The notes under the pieces were generated by a model, which searched no databases, had not been told where the DNA came from, and was given only the letters and a program-made list of their open reading frames with translations. Below are positions 56,388-64,000 of a stretch of DNA of 64,000 nucleotides, piece by piece; within the stretch, counting starts at the first letter, position 1, and each line of letters begins with the position of its first letter. Source of the DNA: Sipunculus nudus (taxonomy: Eukaryota > Annelida > Sipuncula > Golfingiida > Sipunculidae); the NCBI GenBank assembly GCA_026874595.1, contig CM049319.1, positions 17,247,601 to 17,311,600 on the forward strand. The letters run 5' to 3'. A program made the translations under genes and the position numbers.

Positions 56388-56992
56388 CATTTTACCGCCA
56401 ATGCACCCGGCATATCGTCCTTTCCACTCGACTGAAACATCCTTGTTAAAGTTTGTATCAGACTGCCTATGAATATGGATAAACAGGAAATAACACTACT
56501 TGCAATGATCGACTTAAGTGCTGCATTTGACACCGTGGACCATAATGTTCTATTAAACCAACTTAAGACCAGATTGAGGGTCTATGTTGAAGGAACAATA
56601 TATCAGTGGTTCAGGTCGTATCTACATGGACGCCGGCAGGCTGTTTCCATAGATGGCACTACTTCCACCTTCAGGGATCTACCATTTGGGGTTCCAAGAG
56701 GGTCCTGTTGTGGACCCTGCCTCTTCCTGTTGTATGCAAGCTCTCTGTCAAAAGTCTTGGGAACACATCTTCCTATATGTAATGGATATGTAGACGATCA
56801 TTGTTTACAATTTTCCTTCAAGCCAGATGATGAATACGCGGAACATCAGGCCAGTAAAGCTATGCAGAGATACCCTCAAATATTAAGCAATGGATATCGG
56901 AGTTAAATTAAAGCTCAGTCAGGTTTATATTTGTGTAGGTAATGAGACCATCAGATATGTTAATGATGTGAAATTTCTAAGTGTAAGACTTA

Positions 56993-57138
56993 GGCCGCCT
57001 TTCCATACATGCGGATTTTCACCCGCGCGGCACCCCTGCGGGTCCCGCGCGGGGGCCTGCATGTATGGAAAGGGGACTGAGATAACACACGTGTTGGATT
57101 TTATCCGCGCGGGGGCCCGCATGCATGGAAAGGCACCC
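56993..57138. mobile_element. CpG-rich MITE inserted in the RT pseudogene
   Basis: Inverted ends GGCCGCCTTTCCATACATGC and GCATGCATGGAAAGGCACCC, flanked by TTA on both sides (56990-56992 and 57139-57141), the PIF/Harbinger-type duplication. The interior is made of CCGCGCGG/GCGCGGGGGCC palindromes. Confidence 0.75.
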
Positions 57139-57439
57139 TTAATGCACACCTTAGATAAATTATGTCAAAGTCTAAAGATGTTTTACCATTGAAGCCACAC
57201 CTTTGTTCTCTTAATACATATTCAAGTAAGGCGAGTCACGTAGAGCTTTAAAGCTATCAGTTAGATCTCATTTACTTAGGAAAAGAAAGGTAGTGTTTAT
57301 TTAGGAAACATGTTTAGTGGACTATGTAACTGTAAACAGAGGCCCACCCTTCCACCTGATATTGTTTCTACTCAAACAAACTCTTCCAGTTTAGCATTTT
57401 TGGACGGCAGGGACTGCTATCTCGAATCAGTCGCTGCAA

Positions 57440-58985
57440 AATAAAAAGGGTCCTGTTGGTTACGGCGCTCAGCTGAAATTGAAAATGAGAATTTTTTCAT
57501 GACGTTTAGACCAAATCCAAATCAGGAATTTGATCTGTTCAAACCCTGATCACGAAGTAGGCCAGCCAAAATCCTGATTCAGACTGTAATTTGATATAAT
57601 ACTGAATAATGCCTTCTGTCCTGTGACCTTGACCTTTGACCTCATGACTCTAAAATAGAAAGGTTTCTTACTTTATTGGTGGGCTATGTATGTGTTATGT
57701 TTGAGAGTAATATGTCAATCCAAAGAAACGGAGTTATCGCTCAGAAACAAATATATGGACTGATGGCCACTGTGACTGAGACCTAGTGATCCCCAAATCT
57801 ATCAGGTTCATCACCTAATTGCAGGTCACCTGTATGTGTTAGATGGAAGGTTTGGGATGAAAGATTTGGCTTAAAATGCATCCACATTCTTTATAAATAA
57901 GTGGGTCCTGTGACCTTGACTTTTTACCTCAAAATAAATAGGGATCTTACATTGTTGGTGGGTCAAATAAAAGTTAAGTTTGAAACTAATGTGTCATTCC
58001 AATCTGGAGTTATCATCCGGAAACAAAAATGCAGACAGATGGCCCCTCTGACCTTGACCTTTTACCCTGTGACCCCAATATCAATAAGAATCTTCCCTTA
58101 TTAGCAGGTCAGCTATATGTGCAAGGTGGAAGGTTTGGGATTAATTTTCGGCTTAAAATGTATCCACAATATTTCTGAATAAGTGGGTTGGGTAACCTTG
58201 ACCTTTGATCTCATGACCCCAAAATCTGTAGAGTTCTTGCGACAGAGGTGGGCCATATATAGGTCAAGTTTGAAATCCGTATGTCAATCCAAACTGGAGT
58301 TATCACCAGGAAACAAAATGACAAACGTACAGAGACGAACAGGCAGACACACAGACAGGGTGATTACTATAGGGCATTCGCTTACTCAAGCGGGGCCTTA
58401 ATAACACACAAGGTTTCAGGACACAAGATGAAACCACAGTTGTAAATTTGATAAGTTCAAAAAAACTCGTTTAAAATAGAAAAATACATGTGGCGCCACT
58501 AGTCTTCGGGAACTGAAGAAACCAGTCATCATCAATATACACGTGAGGTTTCAGGACACTAGTTGAAACTGAAATTGAGAAAAGGATTCAATTGCTGACA
58601 TTTGAAAAGAGGGAAAAAAATGTAAAAAAATGCAAGTGGCGCCACAAATTTTCGGGAGCTAACACCCTAGTCATGGACAATATAAAAGCCAAAATTCAGA
58701 GCAATCCATGCATAAATTGTAAAGATATCAAATTTTCAGTTATTCTGCGGGGATACTTACGAGCCCCACTGTTCGGAGGATATAGGTCACAGTGCCCTAA
58801 TTTCAGGTTTCCAAGGAGATTTTTATGGACCTCTCCGGATTATCAGTTATATGTTTACAGGTCCAATGGTGTCAAAACGTGCCAGTCTAACTAACAGACA
58901 GACGTACAGACAGATAGACAGACGGACGGACAACGGACGCTGCCCGATCACTATAGCTCAGTTGACTTACAGTCAGCTCTGCCAA
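57440..58985. repeat. Composite dispersed repeat with GACCTTTGACC units and GGACGG tail
   Basis: Opens with GGGTCCTGTTGG and GCGCTCAGCTGA. It continues with about three tandem units containing GTGACCTTGACCTTTGACCT, GGAAGGTTTGGGAT and CAATCCAAACTGGAGTTATC-like blocks. Then come two units sharing TGGCGCCAC, TTCGGGA and AGGTTTCAGGACAC. It ends in AGGTCCAATGGTGTCAAAAC, a GACAGACGGACGGACAACGG tail and CTATAGCTCAGTTGAC. No coding sequence. Confidence 0.7.
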
Positions 58986-59662
58986 TAACTGTCATATCTG
59001 AAGGAAACCCCTTATGTTTGCATTTCACATACGCATGCCTACAAAATATTACTTATTCCTAAGTCCTTAAAATAAAAACAGCCATGTTGATGTTATTTGC
59101 CTTGAAACAATTCTTGTCTAACATATTTGAACGGACTGCATTACCAAGTTTTAGATTTATAACTACGCGGCTGGTGTATTTAGAAGCCCTGGTGCATTGT
59201 GGGTGGTAACTTTTGACGCTCACAAACCTTAACCAGTAGACTGGTTCTCTTGTGAGTCCGATTCTGCGCAGGAGATCTTTTACGAGAAGGTAACAAATCA
59301 AGCGTTTTTAAAAGCATGTATATGTCATTTATATGATAGGACGACAATGATTGTATAATCGGACGTTAACCTCGTCATACATGTTACATTATCCATTGGA
59401 CATGATGTGTGAACTTAGGACTAAACCCAGTTGTGGCTCTGTAGTAGATACAGTGTAGGCCTATACAGTTCTAGTTCAAGTTTTCTGGGCAACATCAAAT
59501 GTAGAAAGTTGTCTACATGATTTTGGTACAGAGTTATGCAATAAATGCTTAAGGAGGACTTGTTTTGTGTTTATTAAGGAGATTCAATGATTCTGAGGCT
59601 GTAAAATTTGTGTTGAATGAGAAGAGTTCTGACTTTGCCTCATTGAGAAATAATGTCGTTTA

Positions 59663-60014
59663 GGCAAAAAAAAAAAAAAATAAAAATAAAATAAAAGGTA
59701 TGCTTCTCAGGCACCGCCCGCATTTTTAAACTCCCGCATAAAAAATTTTTATTTTTATTTTCAATAGAAACTCACCAATTTCGAGCTACAGCCGCTCAGA
59801 CATTTCTTTCAAGAAGAAAAAATCATACAATTTCCTTTGTTTTGTAGTGTTGTTACTTGTTTAGCAAAATAAATCTATTATTTTAATGCTTTTCCTTTTT
59901 CATTTAACATTTTAATCGAAATATACCAAAAAAAAAAAATAAAAATAAAAAAGCCGCCCGCCCGCACTGATTTCTAAAAAAAGTGCCTGAGAACCATACC
60001 TTTTTATAATGGCC
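59663..60014. mobile_element. PIF/Harbinger-like MITE, copy 3
   Basis: Starts GGCAAAAA and ends ATGGCC, with TTA on both sides. Inner ends are GGTATGCTTCTCAGGCAC and GTGCCTGAGAACCATACC. Same orientation as copy 1 and clearly homologous along its length. Confidence 0.75.
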
Positions 60015-60164
60015 TTATAGGTCTAGCCAGAAAGGCAGGTGACATTTTCATTTGAACAGATGAGGTCACCACCCTCCGAGTGGGACAATAAAATTGTCGG
60101 CTATATTCTTTGCAGTACCATCTGTCTCAGAGCTGTCGAGGTCCTAAATTGTCATTTCTGTTAG

Positions 60165-60970
60165 GAGGTGATGTTTCGGTTTATGCGCTAGACTCGTGAC
60201 TAAAACAAGGTTCTAGGTTCGGATCCAGGTCTGACCGTCTTCTGTGCTTAGTCCCCTTTTCCATGCGAGCGGAAACGCGCGTTTCCGCGCGCTGAAAAAA
60301 AAACGCGCTGAATTTAGCTTTTCCATGTGCGCGGAATCCCCCTTTCGCATGACGTGCTTTTACAAGGGATTCCCCATCCTCAAGCGTTCCCGGTAACATG
60401 TTGCGAATGTATCTGTTATGTGCAGTTTACAGTATTCATGGATGCCTTTATAACTTTCGTAATATTTTAATGAACGTATATTTTTATTGCTATTTACATG
60501 CGGACGGGCTATATATATATATATATTTATAAAGTGGAAAAGTAGAGCAGCAATTAACTTTGATTTGTCACCATGATTTATGCTGGGGCGGCTACAAGCA
60601 GACTGCATTCGCGTCCTTGACCTCCACAAGAAGACTCACCCGCGCGCGTTTCCGCGTGCATGGAAAAGGGAAACCTGATTTACACTAGCGCGATTTTTTT
60701 TCATCGCGCGGCGCGCGTTTCCGCGCGCATGGAAAAGGGCCCTAATATTTAGACTTCTGATCAGAGTCTTTACAAAGGTAAGCTCCCTACACCCTGGAGT
60801 GATTGGTTAACTTACAATGGTCAGCAGGCAAATGGAGAATAAAAAAACTGTCTATACCACCCATTACGGCTTCTGGGATGCGTGCTCCTGGCGGGGCTCA
60901 GAAAGGCTACAAAAATTAACATGCCCAAAGAGCAGGAATGCAGAGTGTGCAGACTAATATCAGACTATGA
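60165..60970 (+). mobile_element. tRNA-derived SINE, split by the CpG-rich MITE
   Basis: The head GCGCTAGACTCGTGAC...GGTTCGGATCC is tRNA-like with a B box. The body GGGGCTCAGAAAGGCTAC, AACATGCCCAAAGAGCAGGA resembles the SINE at 61548-61845. The 60251-60742 MITE lies between head and body. Confidence 0.55.
60251..60742. mobile_element. Larger CpG-rich foldback MITE, inserted in a SINE
   Basis: Ends CCCCTTTTCCATGCGAGCGG and CGCGCATGGAAAAGGGCCC are inverted. GAAACGCGCGTTTCCGCGCG-type palindromes are repeated inside both ends. Left flank TTA, right flank TAA. It is related to 56993-57138 by the shared CTTT(T)CCATGCG terminus. Confidence 0.7.
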
Positions 60971-61547
60971 ACCCTTACCTTTTGTGCTTTTGACCAATTT
61001 TTTTACATAAAAAAATGCACCATTTATATTTATATATATATGTGTGTGTGTGTTTCTAATCTCCAGAACATTTATCAGTACTGCTATCCTTGTCTCGCTT
61101 TGGTGCCTGTGCCTGTATTAAGTCTGCATGACTGGACACTACAGTGTCGGTGTGTTATATGATCTATTAACTGGTCAACACCAATATCATCATTAAAAAA
61201 CGCTTCCGGCAATTGTTTAATTTCCCTGAATGTCTGCACACTGACCACTGACCAGGAAATATGTGTATGGTAAACGCCTATCACAAGACATTCAAAAGGC
61301 ATCTGGGTGGCTCAGCAGTTGACTCTTGGCATATTATACATATACATGAGTTCCTCCTGTCATGCCAAAGAGTCTTCAGTCATACATAAAAAAATATTAC
61401 AATATATCTAAAAACTTGCAACAGAAAAATGACGATGACCTAAATCATTGTCACCGGACTGGTACAGTTACTGCACTACAGTTAAAAAAAAAGGTTATCA
61501 CTAAAATCTCTTTCTGTTTTTTTTTATCAAATACCACTTAAACAATG

Positions 61548-61845
61548 TGGAGAGTGGTGGTGTAATAATTATTGCGCTTTGCTCATGACCACAAGGTTGT
61601 GGGTCCTGATCTGACAATTTTCACTCTAAGACTTCTAACCAAATTTTCACAACAAGGGTGCACTTTCTTCACACAAGAATGAATTCGGACTGGTCAAACA
61701 TTGACAGCAGTGTGTGGCTGCTTGGTTGTATGCTCTCCAGGGAGCCGAGAAAAAGCTGCAAGAATGAACAGGCCCGACAGATCGGGAAGGCAAGGTGTAA
61801 CATAAGTCTTATGAGACTGACATCGTCGGTGATATCAAACTAAAA
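61548..61845 (+). mobile_element. tRNA-derived SINE
   Basis: Head GAGTGGTGGTGTAATAATTA, GCGCTTTGCTCATGACCACA, AGGTTGTGGGTCCTGATC has worn A and B boxes. Body GAGCCGAGAAAAAGCTGCAA, GAATGAACAGGCCC, ATAAGTCTTATGAGACTGAC matches the SINE at 60165-60970. Confidence 0.6.
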
Positions 61846-61858
61846 ACCCTGGAAGATG

Positions 61859-62530
61859 AAAGGTTTTGGTGAAACAGTTTGGCTTAAAAAAAAGTCCACA
61901 AGCTTTTTCAAAATATGGGCCCTGTGGCCGTGACTTTTAAACCTGTTACCTTAAAATCGATAGGGATTTTTATCCATAGGTGGGTGAGCCATATATTCAA
62001 GATAAAAGGTTTTGGTCAAACGGTTTGGCTTTAACTGTCTCCACAAGCTTTTTCACGAAGTGGGCCCTGTGGCCGTGCGTTTTACCAAGTGACCTTAAAA
62101 GAAATAGGGTCAACATCTAATGGTGGGTGAGCCATATCTGCAAGATGAAAGGTTTTGGTCAAAAGGTTTGGCATTAAATGGGTCCACAACATTTTTCAAG
62201 AAGTAATTCCTGTGGCCGTGACCTTCGACCCCGTGAATTCAAAAGTGATAGGGGTCTTCATCCATGGGTTGGTGATCCATATGTGCAGGATGAAAGGTTT
62301 TGGTCAAACGGTTTGGCTTTTAAATGGTCCACAACCTTTTTCAAGAAGTGGGCCCTGTGGTTGTGACCGTTGATCCCGTGACCTCAAAATCGACAGGGTT
62401 CTTCATCTATGGGTGGGTGAGCAATATGTGCAAGATGAAAGGTTTTGGTCAAAAGGTTAGGCTTGAAATCGACCCACAAGCCAATTCCCGACGGACAGAC
62501 GGACGCACGCACGAACGGAGGCGTTACTAT
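61859..62530. repeat. Tandem repeat, 4.5 units of 143-146 bp, with GACGGACG tail
   Basis: Units begin AAAGGTTTTGGT at 61859, 62005, 62148, 62293 and 62438. Each has GGTTTGGCTT, CCACAAGCTTTTTCA, GGGCCCTGTGGCCGTGAC and GGTGGGTGAGCCATAT-like blocks. It ends in CGACGGACAGACGGACGCAC. Confidence 0.85.
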
Positions 62531-62774
62531 ATCCCCTTCGCAACAATGATTTTGAACTTCTTAAAAACTCGAAATATTACATTGAGTGTTGGTAAATTTG
62601 ATATTGTGCAAATAATTATTTATTGAAACTTTTATTCCCGAGAAATACAATAAGATACCAAGAGCAATAAGCATATATATGCGGCATATAAACTGGCACC
62701 ATCATTTTTTTTTTAATGTACGGCATCCAAGATTGCCACCTTCGTCTCTTACGAGTAAAAAGGTTCCAATCTAA

Positions 62775-63660
62775 AATTGAAGTCAACGTATAGACACATG
62801 GAAAAAATGTTTGGAGCTTTCATTTAGAATATACATATTCTTCTGCAATCTGGGTCTAACCCCTTCCCTCCCCCCCCCCCCCCCCCGACTAGAAAAAAAA
62901 GAGACAATTATAAAGTGTGTTTCTAGCAAATACTTTCATTTTGAGGAAAAAATATTTGTGAATACTTTGGATATCATAATTGTATTCCTCCTTTGCCATT
63001 AAAATGTATGTTTAGACACTAAGATTGTTATCCTTAATTACCCAGAAGTCAAGATATTACCACGTATGTGTTTCTGCATTTAGGCCATCTTGAAAACCAA
63101 GATGGCTGCCATAATGCATTGTGAGGAAGTGGCTCCTATCAAAATTTAAATGTTAAACTATGAATAACACATGGAAAATTTTGCTGCTTTCATTTATACT
63201 GTCCCATTCTCAAATATTCGCCTAAGCCCCACAACAATAAGAAAAGAGCAAATTATGCATTTTTTTCTAGTAAATGGTTGAATTTAATGAAGAATCATTA
63301 TTTTGATAATTTGGAAAACATAATTGTATTCCAATTCCGATGAAAATGTATGTTTAAAAAACTAAGATTGTTATCCTAAATTACCCAGTTGCTAAGATAT
63401 TACCACGTGTTTCTGCATGGCGGCCACCTTGAAATCCAAGATGGCTGCCATAATGCATTTTGAAGAATTGGTTCCTTTCAAAATTTAAATGTTAAAGCCA
63501 TGAATAACACATAGAAAAAGGTTTGGTGCTTTCATTTAGACTGCCCAATTCTTAGTCCCAGAACAATAAGAAAAGAGCAAATTATGACTTTTTTCTAGTA
63601 AATGGTTGAATATTAATGAAGAAACATTATTTTGATAATTTGGATAACGCCATTGTAACC
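62775..63660. repeat. Tandem array, three units of about 340 bp
   Basis: Units share ACACATGGAAAA, GCTTTCATTTA, AAGAGCAAATTATG, TTTCTAGTAAATGGTTGAAT, AAAATGTATGTTTA, AAGATTGTTATCC and CAAGATGGCTGCCATAATGC. The first unit is truncated and carries a C run. Confidence 0.8.
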
Positions 63661-64000
63661 CCCCCCCCCCAGTTATAATCACGTGGATATAAAAAGACCA
63701 GGGAAGTCTGTGTGTGTTTTTAGAAAGGATTCAAGGTTTAACCTTCAGTTAATATACATTGGATATCGGAATATTGGCCCCTTTAACACTGGGGAAAACA
63801 TTGCAAAAAATATAACTGTATCCGCCATTACAGATTTTTACGGGTTCCGCCGCCGCCGCGTTGGTTTCCGGAGAATTTCTCTGAGACCCCTGGCTGATCT
63901 TTCCGTAACCCAACATAATTGTTCCCTCCATCTTTGTATTTTCCACCTGTTCTTCTTAGTGGTTGTTCAATGTATTATTGGGTTGAAATTGTGCATGTCC
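63661..64000. other. Right edge; no gene recognised
   Basis: C run, a short GCCGCCGCCGCG cluster near 63849, and the motif GGATATCGGAATAT...GCCCCTTTAA, which also occurs at 1310-1331. A short minus-strand frame at 63749-63946 has no support. Confidence 0.5.

Larger units (their letters stand above)
54930..57250 (+). pseudogene. Decayed non-LTR retrotransposon (reverse transcriptase), broken by two MITEs
   Basis: Recognisable pieces: linker FGKAVKPQYPIHDSPTDL near 55400; DPIPTWLPKQNID near 55640; FKKFRPVSDLPYISKLCEKV near 55795-55850; and DLSAAFDTVDH with WFRSYLHGRR, PRGSCCGP and YVDDH at 56469-56906. VGNETIRYVNDVKF follows. These are RT palm and finger motifs of the CR1/Jockey/RTE-like non-LTR group, with YVDD in place of YADD. 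Frameshifts, an in-frame TAG near 55877 and insertions at 55894-56387 and 56993-57138 make it dead. The piece at 54930-55110 (KVQKRVNRI) resembles the C-terminal end of a similar element. No endonuclease domain is visible. Confidence 0.85.

Overview
This is a window of AT-rich animal nuclear DNA with long introns, abundant microsatellites and dense, nested non-autonomous transposable elements. Two conserved protein-coding genes can be assembled exon by exon, with consensus splice sites and consistent phases. The repeat style (tRNA-derived SINEs, tandem-unit elements with GACCTTTGACC-type motifs and GGACGGACAGACGG-like tails, many MITEs) suggests a marine invertebrate, most likely a lophotrochozoan such as a bivalve mollusc. 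That taxonomic guess is inference only.

Left third (1-22.6 kb): UAP1, UDP-N-acetylglucosamine pyrophosphorylase, on the minus strand. Eight coding exons run from the ATG at 22130 down to 1500 and encode about 474 residues. The last 30 or so C-terminal residues lie off the left edge. Its introns hold a 2.0-kb TA-flanked inverted-repeat transposon (11714-13721), a 'gaacaagagc' tandem-unit repeat, several minisatellites and foldbacks, and in intron 1 a cluster of CRE palindromes upstream of a perfect unused splice donor, which may mark a second promoter.

Middle (22.6-45 kb): no host gene is recognised. It holds PIF/Harbinger-like MITEs and tandem-unit repeats. The main structure is a nested transposon: a hAT-type element (36055-41343, with 8-bp target duplications GGCACATA) interrupted by a 3.7-kb element with terminal inverted repeats of about 0.8 kb (37439-41161, with 8-bp duplications GCAAAGCC).

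45-54.2 kb: RPL12 (ribosomal protein uL11/L12e), complete on the plus strand. Six coding exons encode 165 residues, and a pyrimidine tract resembling a 5' TOP start precedes them. About 2.4 kb upstream lies an inverted, decayed copy of RPL12 exon 2 with both flanking intron segments (45110-45600). RPL12 intron 1 carries a miniature LTR element (TRIM, 49757-50162, minus strand). It has a near-perfect tRNA-Pro primer binding site and a polypurine tract, and its LTRs contain tRNA-like Pol III box sequences.

54.2-64 kb: no host gene. There is a decayed non-LTR retrotransposon reverse transcriptase interrupted by two different MITEs, tRNA-derived SINEs (one split by a CpG-rich foldback), tandem-unit repeats and a three-copy 340-bp tandem array.

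UAP1 makes UDP-GlcNAc for chitin, glycoprotein and GPI synthesis, and RPL12 is part of the ribosomal stalk base. They are unrelated neighbours, as is usual in animal genomes.
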